Shown here: positions 31,850-40,999 of the stretch, piece by piece
How the letters are laid out: each line of letters begins with the position of its first letter
Position numbering within the stretch: position 1 is the first letter of the stretch
Assembly: GCF_026000115.1 (NCBI RefSeq)
Contig: NZ_AP026867.1
Span: forward strand, 1,953,501 to 2,017,500
Origin: Aureispira anguillae
GTDB taxonomy: Bacteria; Bacteroidota; Bacteroidia; Chitinophagales; Saprospiraceae
DNA: 64,000 nucleotides
Direction: 5' to 3'
Program-made: the position numbers and the translations under genes
Notes under the pieces: model-generated
Told to the model about the DNA's origin: nothing
Databases searched by the model: none
What the model saw: only the letters and a program-made list of their open reading frames with translations

Positions 31850-31925
31850 TACTATTAGTTTTTTGCTTTCTTAAATATAAGCTTTTTTCTAATAACTTGT
31901 GGTTGCTCGCTGTGGTAAGCCTACA

Positions 31926-32269
31926 ATACCTTGATTCAAATTTTCATTTGTAAAATAGTCGTTTGATTTATTTAAATTAAGTTTTAATCCAAATGAATTA
32001 TCTATATAATCAATTTTCCTTGTTTTTTCAGCTTTTGGAAAATAGACATAATCTATCAACATACTTGATAGGGCAAAAAATATAATTAGTATAAAATTTA
32101 AAGTATTGATTGCTTCATTTACATATTCATTTTCTACAGGAATGAATGGGGAAGAAATAGAAATGATAAAAATTAAATAAAACAATATAGAATTTATCTT
32201 ACTAAATTTTATCACTAAAGCAAAGATATTCTCTTGAGGTCTTTTAGAATGAGATGGTTTATTTGTCAT
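31926..32269 (-). pseudogene. Membrane protein truncated by IS copy 2
   Basis: About 114 residues precede the IS. Two membrane helices (INSILFYLIFIISISSPF and INTLNFILIIFFALSSMLID) are followed by FPKAEKTRKIDYIDNSFGLK and NKSNDYFTNENLNQ. The open frame then runs into IS sequence (GLPQRATTSY) and stops at 31889. Helix pair plus soluble start resembles the front of small multi-TM effectors found with defence genes (SLATT or S-4TM type), but that is only a resemblance. It lies upstream of the Gabija run in the same direction. Confidence 0.55.
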
Positions 32270-32481
32270 TTATAGTATTTCATTTTTTAGATTTAGCATA
32301 TGAGATTTTGACTTGTAGCCAACTAACAAATACACACAATGGCGTATATATTTTTATATAAAATCCTAAATTACTAAAAAATCAAGAGGGCTAACAATCG
32401 CTTTTAGCTTTTTATTTGATAGGTGGGGATATTTGAGCGCTCGTTTAAATATCTTTTGTATACCAACTTAAAAGTCATAAC

Positions 32482-32517
32482 AAAAAAAAAGAGCATTCCC
32501 ATTATAGAAATGCTCTT
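32482..32517 (-). terminator. Rho-independent terminator after the M56/TonB gene
   Basis: Read leftward, AAGAGCATT pairs with AATGCTCTT (9 bp) and a run of nine T follows. It ends the blaI-M56 transcript and, on the map, separates the chromosomal genes from the mobile region. The 32270-32481 stretch shows nothing else. Confidence 0.8.
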
Positions 32518-32579
32518 CAACTTGCGAGTACATTATATAACTTAAAAGTACGTTGATTTGTGCAAAAAATAAACAACGT

Positions 32580-33833
32580 TTATTTTAGTTTAAATCGGAT
32601 GGGTAAATTATATCTAACAGAGACAACTTTACCATCTTTTTTTCCTGGCACCCATTTTCCTTTCATGAGTTGAATAACACGAATAGCTTCTTCACTACAG
32701 CCATCGGCTACTTCTCGTACGGTTTTGATGTCTTTGATACTCCCGTGCTTATCCACAACAAAAGAAATAACAGTCATTCCCTCTGTTCCATTTTCTTTAG
32801 CTTGTTTAGGGTATTTTATATTGTTGTAAATAAACTTTAGCATTTCATGATCGGTGCATTTTTTATCCGTTCCTTCGCAGGCAGCAGATTTCATATAGGG
32901 CATTTCATTGACTACTGTGTAGACTTTTCCTGTGTTTTCAGCAACGATCTCTTCCGTTTCATTTTTTAAATCTTTTTGGCAAGAAACTGTCCAAAAAACA
33001 AGTACAAATGCAAATAAGCTAGTGGCATATCTTAGATAAGGTACTTTTGACGAATGCTTTTTTGTCATCATGTTAATACGTTTTTTTAATTGTGAATAAA
33101 TAAGATGATTGACCAATCCAATTTTTAAACCTGGGATGGATTGCTCGATTAATAATTGACCATATTCTTTAATTGGAGCGTGGTGAAGTACCGCTTGGTC
33201 AGCGAGGTATTCATGTTGATCACGCAGAGCACTTTTGTACAAAACAAGAAGGGGATTGAACCAAAATAAGATGCTTAGCACCTCAATGAGCATTATGTCT
33301 AGCGTATGATTTTGAAATATGTGAGTAGTTTCGTGTTTTAGTATGTATTCATATTCTTTGTTGCTTAATGAAATCCTATTACTAATGAACAAATACTTAC
33401 CAAAAGAAAAGGGAGAGTGGAGTTCATTCGTTTTAACTAATGCGTAAGAAGCGTGGTTTTCAATGCGTGCTTTTTGATACAATTGATGAATTTTTAGCAA
33501 AGAAAGCCCAAGGCGAACAGCGGCAATAATTACCCCAATTCCATAAATAGCAATCAGAATCAAGGTGTAATTCCAGTACGTATATTGGAGGTTGGGGGCT
33601 GCGGCTAAATTTTGCTCTGCATTAACGGTAATTTCATGTAGTAGAATGGGCAATTGGGGAATATAGTTGTTGCTAGTTTCTATTTCTATCATTGGCAACC
33701 CAATACCTGCAACAAGTGCAAGGAGCAAGTAACTTCTATTGATTCCAAAGAAGCGTTCCCTCTGCAAGAATAGAGCATATATAATGTACAAAACCAACCA
33801 AACAAAGCCAGCTTTAAGTGCGTAAAGAACCAT
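32580..33833 (-). CDS. M56-family (BlaR1-like) membrane metalloprotease with TonB C-terminal domain
   Basis: 417 residues. Membrane helices near 5-20, 35-50, 95-115 and 275-290 frame a zinc-protease motif HETTHIFQN (about 168-176) and the following NPL helix typical of peptidase M56. The C-terminal 90 residues are a TonB-type domain (YPKQAKENGTEGMTVISFVV, GKWVPGKKDGKVVSVRYNLP). In the family a signal makes the protease cleave or inactivate the partner BlaI repressor. The TonB domain instead of a penicillin sensor is the usual Bacteroidota variant, and its ligand is unknown. It follows blaI by 44 bp. Confidence 0.85.
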   Translation of the reverse strand: MVLYALKAGFVWLVLYIIYALFLQRERFFGINRSYLLLALVAGIGLPMIEIETSNNYIPQLPILLHEITVNAEQNLAAAPNLQYTYWNYTLILIAIYGIGVIIAAVRLGLSLLKIHQLYQKARIENHASYALVKTNELHSPFSFGKYLFISNRISLSNKEYEYILKHETTHIFQNHTLDIMLIEVLSILFWFNPLLVLYKSALRDQHEYLADQAVLHHAPIKEYGQLLIEQSIPGLKIGLVNHLIYSQLKKRINMMTKKHSSKVPYLRYATSLFAFVLVFWTVSCQKDLKNETEEIVAENTGKVYTVVNEMPYMKSAACEGTDKKCTDHEMLKFIYNNIKYPKQAKENGTEGMTVISFVVDKHGSIKDIKTVREVADGCSEEAIRVIQLMKGKWVPGKKDGKVVSVRYNLPIRFKLK

Positions 33834-33877
33834 TGAGTGCGTAATTTAATAATTGATGAATAGGCAGTAATTTTCTG

Positions 33878-34255
33878 CTATTTTTCTTTATCAGAGTCCG
33901 AGTCGTTTAGCTTCTTCATCATTTCAGATAAATCCTGTAAAGACAAATCTTCTTTGTTAACCAAGAAGGAAACCAAGCGTTTGGCAGAGCCTCCAAAATA
34001 ATTGCGAACCAAAGAACTTAGTGTTGCTTTACTATATTCTTCTTTGGCAATAATTGGGAAGTATTCATAGGTTCGACCATAGGCTTTGTGCCCTAGAAAT
34101 CCCTTTTTTTCTAATATGCGAACAACAGAAGAAATTGTACTATGTGGTGGTTTGGGGTTTTCTTTCAATTGGTCAATAATATCCCGCACTGTACAGCGGT
34201 CTAATTGCCAAATGATTTGCATGATTTCTTCTTCTACTTTGGTTAGTTTTACCAT
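33878..34255 (-). CDS. BlaI/MecI-family transcriptional repressor
   Basis: 125 residues forming a winged helix (LTKVEEEIMQIIWQLDRCTV, HSTISSVVRILEKKGFLGHK, YGRTYEYFPIIAKEEYSKA) and a dimerisation tail (LVSFLVNKEDLSLQDLSEMM). It probably represses its own operon with the M56 protease. The 272-bp upstream gap likely holds its operator, but no clear palindrome was identified. Confidence 0.9.
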   Translation of the reverse strand: MVKLTKVEEEIMQIIWQLDRCTVRDIIDQLKENPKPPHSTISSVVRILEKKGFLGHKAYGRTYEYFPIIAKEEYSKATLSSLVRNYFGGSAKRLVSFLVNKEDLSLQDLSEMMKKLNDSDSDKEK

Positions 34256-34527
34256 AGTTCTGAATAATTAATGGTGTTATTTATTTCTATTAAGTAGATG
34301 CCCAATTTAATGTTAATTATTTTTATCCATCTACTGAGTTGTTAGGGGAAATATTTCTAATAAGACAAACTTACACCTTTAAAATAAGTTTTGCAACTTT
34401 TAGATAAGTTTTTTGACGTAAAAATACGTTGAATATGGAAAAGATCTTTCTTTTTCGAAAAGAAAGAGTGCTTTTTATGTTTTTAATTGATTGATTAATA
34501 GTTTATTGAGGTGCTGTGAGAAGCGTT

Positions 34528-35472
34528 TTATTTTTGATGAACAATTTTGAGGTAGTGAACTTGCAAGGCATTCAGTTTAAGCGCCACAAAATAATGGCCT
34601 TCTGGCAGACTCGCTTCTGGTTGCCAAAAGGCTTCGTATTTGTCAGGAGATAAGGTACGCTCTTCTAAGGTAGCAACTAGTCTTCCTGCAACATCATAAA
34701 CAAGAATGCTAACATCAGCTTCTCGAAAAATTCCATACTGAATTCGAATTGATTCCCTATAAGGGTTGGGACTGGCGCTATAGATGATTCCTTTATCAAT
34801 ATGTATGTTGCTGGTTCCATTTGGAACGCCATTGCCACTAATCACAATATCCCAAGTGCCTTCTAGTGTGCCCCCATTATTTGTTAATGCGATTGTTCTA
34901 TCGCTTGCGTCAAAGGCACCAGAGTTGATAGACGCCGCTGCATCCGTAGCAATATAGGGATCTCCTTGAAAATACAATTGGGTAGTTAGCGTACTAAAAT
35001 TAGGAGGAGTGATTTTAAAATGAATATGGGATGGGCGAAAGGTAGAACCATTGAGGTAGCGACCAGGTTTGATGGTTTCAAAAATATAAAAACCTTGATT
35101 GTTGGTAAGCGTTTGTCCTCGGAGGTTGTATCCAGAGTTGTCATAATTGCCAGCATCGTTGGCATGCCAAACATCCACAATGGCATTGGGAATTACTTGA
35201 CTACAATCCAAATTAAATACTCGACCGCTAATAATTAGTTTCGTGCCTGGCTCGTTGTTGTTGGCAAGTTGGTTATTGGATATATTGGGGGGATTGACGG
35301 TATAAAAAGGGCCTTCTCCATAATAATCTTCGGTTGTTTGTGTGCAACTAGCAATTTTATCTATGGCTTGATCTTTAGGCGTAGCTTTGAGTAGGGTAGG
35401 AAGCGCATTGATTCCCAATACAGATAGGGTAGCGTTTTTTAAAAATTGCCTGCGATTTTTATGCTTTTTCAT
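34528..35472 (-). CDS. Secreted intradiol ring-cleavage dioxygenase with T9SS sorting domain
   Basis: 314 residues. A twin-arginine-like start (KNRRQFLKNATLSVLG) precedes the dioxygenase domain (about 45-225). The metal ligands of the family are visible: Tyr in GEGPFYTVN, Tyr in WHANDAGNYDNSG, and two His in FRPSHIHFK. Family members open catechol rings with Fe(III). The C-terminal 80 residues are a type IX sorting domain (YSASPNPYRESIRIQYG, ISVYDVAGRLV-like). A Tat-like leader plus a T9SS tail is uncommon, since T9SS cargo normally crosses by Sec. Substrate unknown. Confidence 0.8.
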   Translation of the reverse strand: MKKHKNRRQFLKNATLSVLGINALPTLLKATPKDQAIDKIASCTQTTEDYYGEGPFYTVNPPNISNNQLANNNEPGTKLIISGRVFNLDCSQVIPNAIVDVWHANDAGNYDNSGYNLRGQTLTNNQGFYIFETIKPGRYLNGSTFRPSHIHFKITPPNFSTLTTQLYFQGDPYIATDAAASINSGAFDASDRTIALTNNGGTLEGTWDIVISGNGVPNGTSNIHIDKGIIYSASPNPYRESIRIQYGIFREADVSILVYDVAGRLVATLEERTLSPDKYEAFWQPEASLPEGHYFVALKLNALQVHYLKIVHQK

Positions 35473-35666
35473 ACTGTTAGTAATTACTTGATTAATAAAC
35501 CTTTAATTTATGCTATTCTAAATTACATCAATTTAGTTATTATACACTTGTAAAAAAGCAAGAATAAAATGCAAAAAGCTGCAAAAGCAGCTTTAGCAAT
35601 AGAATAATTCCAATTGGTACAAGAACAATTTTTAGGACGTTTGGGTGAATAAGATTTTCAACCGAA

Positions 35667-36869
35667 TTAATGTTTGAAGTAAAAATCATCTTCTACAGAA
35701 GAACTTTCCCAAGGAATTTGTCTTCCTTCAGAAGATTTGCGAACATTTTTGCGAACCTGTTTGAAAACGTCTTCCAATCCAGGGCCTTTTTGGCTCATGG
35801 CCTTTAATAATTCTTGTGTATAGAGCCCATTAACCCCTTTGCCATCTAAAGCAACAGAACCAGGAGCTGTAGAAAACGCAATAAAAGAATTGTAAGGAGC
35901 AGAGCCTATCGAAGCTAATCCATTGTAACTAGCATGCTTAGATTTTTTAAATTCTTCTTTGTAAGGATTGTCCCTACAAGCATCCAAAATAATAATATTC
36001 ATATCATTTTCGGCGTATTCAAATTCTGAAAGTACACGACCTAAATCAACCGATTCAAATTCAATATCTTGTATTTTTGCAATGACAGCATCTACAGGCA
36101 CCAAAAAATTTCGCCCATCAGATTGCAAACCATGACCTGCATAAAAGAACAAGCCGACACCTCCTCGCTCTTTGAGAATTTCACCAAATTCCCTAATGGC
36201 TTTTTTCATTGTTTTTTGCTTCAGGTCGGTATAAACATAGGCGTCAAACCCCGAACGTTGCAGTTCTTCGGCCATAGCAATTGCATCATTAACAGGATTT
36301 TTAAGCGGAGCTTTTTGATAATAGCTATTGCCAATAATCAATGCCGTCCTTGCTTGAGAAGAATCAATATTGGTTAAGGCCTTAAAAAATTTTCCGTCGT
36401 ATTGATCTTCATCTGGATTGGCTCCAAAGGGATCATTGCTAGGAGTAGCGGCAACAATTTCTGTCTTTTTTTCTGCAATTTCTTCTACAAAAGTGCCATC
36501 TCGCCAGATTCCTTTTTGTTGGGTTCCATCCGAAAAGGTATAGATTCCCTCTCCATGGCGCATATTGTTCTTGTACTCGCCAATATATTTTTCGCCATTG
36601 GTCCAAATAAAGGTTCCATAACCTTGGCGTTTTCCATTCACAAAGGGACCTTTATAAAGGCTTCCATCTTTGTTGTAATATGCGCCCCGTCCGTGAGGTA
36701 CAGCGTTTTTAAATTCGCCAATGTATTTATCGCCATTTTTATAAATAAAACGCCCTTTGCCGTTTTCACAGTCGCCAATAGTACACCCCGTTTGACTATA
36801 TCCTAAATGAGTTATACTAAGAAAAAGTAAACTATAAATAGTAGAGCGTATGTATTGTTTTGGTAACAT
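35667..36869 (-). CDS. MORN-repeat caspase-family (C14) protease
   Basis: 400 residues from ATG 36869; a TTG at 36908 would add 13. A signal peptide (IYSLLFLSITHLGYSQ) is followed by four or five MORN repeats (GKGRFIYKNGDKYIGEFKN, then GYGTFIWTNGEKYIGEYKN) and a caspase-like domain from about 175. The catalytic His is in FFYAGHGLQ and the Cys in ILDACRDNP. Metacaspase-like proteins cut after basic residues, and MORN repeats bind lipids or proteins. The signal peptide implies action in the envelope rather than the cytosol. It has a 194-bp leader without other features. Confidence 0.85.
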   Translation of the reverse strand: MLPKQYIRSTIYSLLFLSITHLGYSQTGCTIGDCENGKGRFIYKNGDKYIGEFKNAVPHGRGAYYNKDGSLYKGPFVNGKRQGYGTFIWTNGEKYIGEYKNNMRHGEGIYTFSDGTQQKGIWRDGTFVEEIAEKKTEIVAATPSNDPFGANPDEDQYDGKFFKALTNIDSSQARTALIIGNSYYQKAPLKNPVNDAIAMAEELQRSGFDAYVYTDLKQKTMKKAIREFGEILKERGGVGLFFYAGHGLQSDGRNFLVPVDAVIAKIQDIEFESVDLGRVLSEFEYAENDMNIIILDACRDNPYKEEFKKSKHASYNGLASIGSAPYNSFIAFSTAPGSVALDGKGVNGLYTQELLKAMSQKGPGLEDVFKQVRKNVRKSSEGRQIPWESSSVEDDFYFKH

Positions 36870-36932
36870 ATTTTGTTTGCTTTTATAGTGTTTTTTTAGA
36901 AAAATCAATTATCATTCCAACTTAAAATAAGA

Positions 36933-38180
36933 TTAATCGTCCTTTGTCAGGTCAATGTTCTTATCTTTATTAAAGCCTAATCCATCTACTGGATCATTGT
37001 CTGTTATAATAATTTCTTCTGGTTTACAAGTAGTATTTTGGTCGTTGGGAATTTCTAGGCTATCTCTTTGTGATCTTAATTCAGAATAAGAAGGAGGAGC
37101 CGCACTTAAAAAGTGGCTAGAACGTTCTTGGGGTAAGGAAGAAGTTGATTTTTTCTTCTTTTTACGATTGGTGTTTTGTAAAGCAATGGCAAACTTCTTG
37201 GGGCGAATGCTAACGTCGTAATAATTACAAGATGCAATGATAAATTCTGCCCCTAAAAAAATTAATTGGGAAGAATAAGAAACCCACATCAAGATTGCGA
37301 TAAGTGAGCCTGCTGCGCCATAGGCAGAAATTACGCTGGTTTTGCTGAGATAAATCCCCATGACTAATTCACCTACCCAAAACAAAACAGCCGCAAAAAA
37401 AGCGCCTATCCAAATAAATTTCCAGCGCAATTTGACAGCAGGTAGAATCCTGTAGAGCATGGAAAAGAATAGCGTGATTAAAAAGATGGAAATACCGAGA
37501 TTCAGAAAGACTAAAAAATAATCGGTTAGGTATTCCATATAAGGAATCATAAACTTGGGGAGTTTGCCAAAGACAAAGGCTTCATTGGCACTAATAAAAG
37601 TGCTTATCTTTAACAACAAAGCATTGAGTATAATAGAGAGCAACAACAAACCACCTATACTAAGCACCATTCCCAAGGAGAGTATTCGGTTGATGACAAC
37701 TTCTACGACCTTCACTTTGCGAGGTACTGGTTTAACTTCAAAGATGTGATTGAGGGTATCTTGTAAGGCGTAAAATACTCCTGTCGCTACAAATATAAGT
37801 ACGCCGACCCCAATTACAGTAGCCCACCAATTGGTATTAGGTGTTCCTATGTTAATAACAGCATTTTCAACCTGTTGAGCAGCTTCAGGTCCTACAAATT
37901 CTACTAAATTGAGATAAACCTCGCCATGAACAGCCGCCTCACCTAAAAAAAAGCCAACCAACCCAACAATAACAATAATCAATGCAGGCAGCGAAAATAT
38001 GGTATAATAAGCCAAGGCAGCCCCTAAACGAAATACTCTATGCTCGTTATAACTGGTGATGGTATTTTTTAGTATGGTATAAACAGGATCAAGAATAGGA
38101 TACACCAAGGGATGGTTATAGACCTCTTGGGTGACCTTGGTAACCTTTGATCTTAGGGTAGAAAAAAAAGATTTTAGCAT
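36933..38180 (-). CDS. YihY/BrkB-family membrane protein
   Basis: 415 residues. Six membrane helices are visible between about 45 and 310 (LGAALAYYTIFSLPALIIVI, WWATVIGVGVLIFVATGVFY, IGAFFAAVLFWVGELVMGIY, AAGSLIAILMWVSYSSQLIF). The family signature with AYYTIFSLPALI and GAEFI is conserved. The C-terminal about 90 residues are polar and disordered (KKKKKSTSSLPQERSS). Function of the family is debated; it was once annotated as RNase BN. It is 17 bp from the thiolase gene and may share its transcript. Confidence 0.85.
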   Translation of the reverse strand: MLKSFFSTLRSKVTKVTQEVYNHPLVYPILDPVYTILKNTITSYNEHRVFRLGAALAYYTIFSLPALIIVIVGLVGFFLGEAAVHGEVYLNLVEFVGPEAAQQVENAVINIGTPNTNWWATVIGVGVLIFVATGVFYALQDTLNHIFEVKPVPRKVKVVEVVINRILSLGMVLSIGGLLLLSIILNALLLKISTFISANEAFVFGKLPKFMIPYMEYLTDYFLVFLNLGISIFLITLFFSMLYRILPAVKLRWKFIWIGAFFAAVLFWVGELVMGIYLSKTSVISAYGAAGSLIAILMWVSYSSQLIFLGAEFIIASCNYYDVSIRPKKFAIALQNTNRKKKKKSTSSLPQERSSHFLSAAPPSYSELRSQRDSLEIPNDQNTTCKPEEIIITDNDPVDGLGFNKDKNIDLTKDD

Positions 38181-38197
38181 AAATTATTCATCCATTT

Positions 38198-39376
38198 TTA
38201 GGCCTGTTCTAAAATTAAGGCTGCTCCTGTTCCTAATCCAGCACAAGCTGCTGCTAGCCCATTTTTGACGTTGGGGTTTCTCCCCATTTCCTTAGCCAAT
38301 GAAACAACTAAGCGGGCAGCACTGACAGAAATAGGATTTCCAGCAGTTAAAGCTCCTCCATAGGGATTTACTTTCTCAGGATCCAAACCTAATTCTTGAA
38401 TACAAACCAGTGCTTGAACCGCAAAAGATTCGCTCATTTCAATCCAATCCAATTCTTGCAGTTGCAAATCTGTCCGTTGCATTACTTTTTGGGTAGCTGC
38501 TACTGCTGATAACCCCATGTTGCTAGGATGGCAAGCTGCACTGGCCCATGTTTTGACTTGAGCCAATGGTTGAATGTTGTGCCGTTTGATATAGGATTCT
38601 GATGCCAAGGCAACTATCGCCGCTCCATCTCCGATTCTAGCTGCATTACCTGAACTTATGCAATGCCCATTTTCAACTAATTTAGGCAATTTTGACAACA
38701 AGTCCAAAGATAAGATGCGGTGTTGTTCGTCTATTTGCCAAAGCTTATTTTTGTGATCTTTAATGGGAAGAATTTCTTCCGACCAAATAGATCGCTCTAA
38801 GGCAGTTTGGTATTTTAGTCTACTTTGATAGGCATATTCATCTTGTAAATCACGGTTAATGTTGTAATTTTTGGCTAATAGTTCTGCCGTTTCAGGCATG
38901 GATAAAGTAGGACAAGCCGCATAGATTTTGGGGTTGACAAAACGCCAGCCAATTAAGCTGTTAACGGTACTTTTGTCTACCTTGCTTGTAATCAAAGGAC
39001 TACGGCTCATGCTTTCTATGCCACCAGCAATATAGCAATCTCCTTCTCCCAGAGCTATGCTTCTGCTTGCAGAAATAATAGCCTCCATCCCTGATGAGCA
39101 CAAACTATTGATGGTAGTAGCAACAGCAGAATAGGGCAAACCTGCAAGCAAACTTGCCATTCTTGCGACATTTCGATTGTCTTCGCCAGCTTGGTTGGCA
39201 CAGCCCAAAATAACGCCGTCTATAGATGCCTTTTCCAAATTGTTTTTAGCAATAAGCTCCTGAATGACCAAACTTGCTAGATCGTCTGGTCTAATATGAG
39301 AAAGTGCGCCGTACAATTTGCCAATAGGACTTCTTAGGGCATCTATAATGTATATTGTTTGGTTTTTATTGTTCAT
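38198..39376 (-). CDS. Thiolase-family protein with altered catalytic motifs
   Basis: 392 residues from ATG 39376 (TTG 39385 is possible). The fold and nucleophile region are thiolase-like (NSLCSSGMEAIISASRSI, Cys near 90; AGGIESMSRSP). However, the NEAFAAQ box reads SESFAVQ and the GHP box reads AGNPISVSAAR, so the catalytic His and an oxyanion-hole Asn are replaced. The last motif AACAGLGTG keeps its Cys. Classical thiolase activity therefore looks doubtful; a biosynthetic or divergent acyl-transfer reaction is possible. Confidence 0.75.
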   Translation of the reverse strand: MNNKNQTIYIIDALRSPIGKLYGALSHIRPDDLASLVIQELIAKNNLEKASIDGVILGCANQAGEDNRNVARMASLLAGLPYSAVATTINSLCSSGMEAIISASRSIALGEGDCYIAGGIESMSRSPLITSKVDKSTVNSLIGWRFVNPKIYAACPTLSMPETAELLAKNYNINRDLQDEYAYQSRLKYQTALERSIWSEEILPIKDHKNKLWQIDEQHRILSLDLLSKLPKLVENGHCISSGNAARIGDGAAIVALASESYIKRHNIQPLAQVKTWASAACHPSNMGLSAVAATQKVMQRTDLQLQELDWIEMSESFAVQALVCIQELGLDPEKVNPYGGALTAGNPISVSAARLVVSLAKEMGRNPNVKNGLAAACAGLGTGAALILEQA

Positions 39377-39648
39377 TTGAAGCAAAATATTAATTTTGCA
39401 TGGATTTGCAATTAAATATTAATTTTTACAAAAAAAAAGACATTATTGCTGTCGTCTTTAAAAGAAAGGCAAAGGTATTAAATTTTATTAAGCAAGGAAA
39501 GGAGAACCTTCTTGTTGAATTTTTAAAAATTTAATCCATGAATTTTTGAGGCAAATTATTTGTTGCATTAAGGAGAAAGGCAAGAGTTGTTTTTATTGCA
39601 GTATACTTAAGTTTCTTTATATAAAATAAAATTACAATAAAAAAAAAT

Positions 39649-40074
39649 ATGGGTCAAATACAGCGCATACAATCAGTTTATTTATTTTTAGCTTCTTTAT
39701 TTGGTGGATCATTATTTGGGCTTCCATTTGCTACAGGACCAGTAGAAAAAGAGGGAATGTTGATGGATGGTTATTTGAATATTAATGACAATATTGGTTT
39801 GATAATATTAACCGTTGCGGTGGTTGTTTTGTCATTAGCAGCCATCTTTCTTTACAACAATAGAGTCCTTCAAATGAACTTAGGAAAGCTTAACCTTGTC
39901 TTGGCACTAGCTTTGTTGGTTTTTGCAGGTTATCTATTTTCTACGGTTCAGGCTATTGCAACAGTAGGAGGAGGTTTGTTTATGCCTATTTTGGTGATGT
40001 TGTTTGTTGTTTTGGCAAACAAAAATATCCAAAAAGATGAAAAGCTTGTTCGAGATTCTAATCGACTACGTTAA
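39649..40074 (+). CDS. DUF4293-family membrane protein
   Basis: 141 residues with four membrane helices (SVYLFLASLFGGSLFGLPFA, NIGLIILTVAVVVLSLAAIF, LVLALALLVFAGYLFSTV, GLFMPILVMLFVVLANKN). The opening MGQIQRIQSVYLFLA is characteristic of DUF4293, found in Bacteroidota and of unknown function. It converges on the gene at 40182 across a long hairpin. Confidence 0.85.
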   Translation: MGQIQRIQSVYLFLASLFGGSLFGLPFATGPVEKEGMLMDGYLNINDNIGLIILTVAVVVLSLAAIFLYNNRVLQMNLGKLNLVLALALLVFAGYLFSTVQAIATVGGGLFMPILVMLFVVLANKNIQKDEKLVRDSNRLR

Positions 40075-40085
40075 AAATTATACAA

Positions 40086-40135
40086 ATGCTCCAATTGGAA
40101 AATGAAACAATTGACCCATTTTCCAATTGGAGCAT
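40086..40135. terminator. Perfect 19-bp hairpin between convergent genes
   Basis: ATGCTCCAATTGGAAAATG (40086-40104) is exactly complementary to 40117-40135 with a 12-nt loop. It lies 12 bp after one stop codon and 47 bp from the other. No T run follows, but the position fits a bidirectional terminator. Confidence 0.7.
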
Positions 40136-40181
40136 CTAAGGATTAAGTTCAATAATTTACTCTGTAGATTTTCAATTGTAA

Positions 40182-40652
40182 TTAATCTGCTTTTTTATTT
40201 CTCCATTCGATTCCCAATCCTAAACCCAATAGGATAAAATTGGGAATAGCAACTACCCAATAGTTAGCAATGGTTTCTTTTAATTCGCTACTTTCACGTG
40301 CTACAATTTGTTCCTGAATTTCTTTTGGGATTCCCGTCATGTTGATTTTAGAGGGTTGTGCACTAGGTAATTGTGTCGTTCTTATTTCTTGAAATTGATA
40401 GGCAATAGCCGCAGCACCCAAAATTCCTGTAATACTACAGATGTATAACCATTTGGATGGAAAGTTGGGACGCATCAACTTGTGAATGAATAAACCCAAA
40501 CCCAAAATAGTAATGGCATAGAATGGCAATACAGAAATCAATAAATCATTGAGATGTATATAATGTATATTGGTTGTTGTTTGAGCAGAAAGGTTGCTGC
40601 TAAAAAGCAAAAAGAGTAGGGCAATTGTATTTTTTGATATGTTCACCTTCAA
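40182..40652 (-). CDS. Small envelope protein of unknown function
   Basis: 156 residues. A signal peptide or first helix (ALLFLLFSSNLSAQ) precedes two or three further membrane helices (VLPFYAITILGLGLFIH, WLYICSITGILGAAAIAYQF, YWVVAIPNFILLGLGLGIEW) and a periplasmic loop with KINMTGIPKEIQEQIVARES. No family recognised. It is a single-gene transcript. Confidence 0.6.
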   Translation of the reverse strand: MKVNISKNTIALLFLLFSSNLSAQTTTNIHYIHLNDLLISVLPFYAITILGLGLFIHKLMRPNFPSKWLYICSITGILGAAAIAYQFQEIRTTQLPSAQPSKINMTGIPKEIQEQIVARESSELKETIANYWVVAIPNFILLGLGLGIEWRNKKAD

Positions 40653-40999
40653 TTATAAAAATTTAATTAATAAAACGTTATCTTTTGGTACCAAATGAGG
40701 TGGTGCTTTTGGTTGTTGTAAAATGCTTTTAAATAATGATTGTAAATTTGTATCTTGCTTATAATCAGTGTTGAAATGTGCATTTTTAGATTTGTAAATT
40801 AGGACTTACAGAACAGTCTAAAAAACATCGCTAAAATTTAACCATAGCATTTGTTAAAGAACGATAAAAATATTGTTTGGCAAAGTTACATTTTATTCGT
40901 AATTTAATGTTTTATTAGAAGGCTCATTTTATGTTTTGTTCAAAATGAGCTTTGATTTTGAATTTTGTTGATAATTTCCACTACTAATCCAATACCTCA

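Larger units (their letters stand above)
30687..31925 (-). mobile_element. IS3-family insertion sequence, copy 2 (inverted, diverged)
   Basis: The right end reads TGTAGCTTTACCCTAAG from 30687. The left end, on the minus strand, reads TGTAGGCTTACCACAGCG from 31925. Both are homologous to the ends of copy 1. The orfA and orfB products match those of copy 1 closely but not identically, so this is a sister element and not a recent duplicate. The flanks are two different broken genes (repressor stub and membrane protein), with no clear target duplication at the ends. Confidence 0.8.

Noticed and set aside
23229-31925. Composite transposon or simple inversion between the two IS copies
   Set aside because: The copies are diverged, and swapping flanks as expected for inversion does not restore target duplications or open frames, so neither model is supported.
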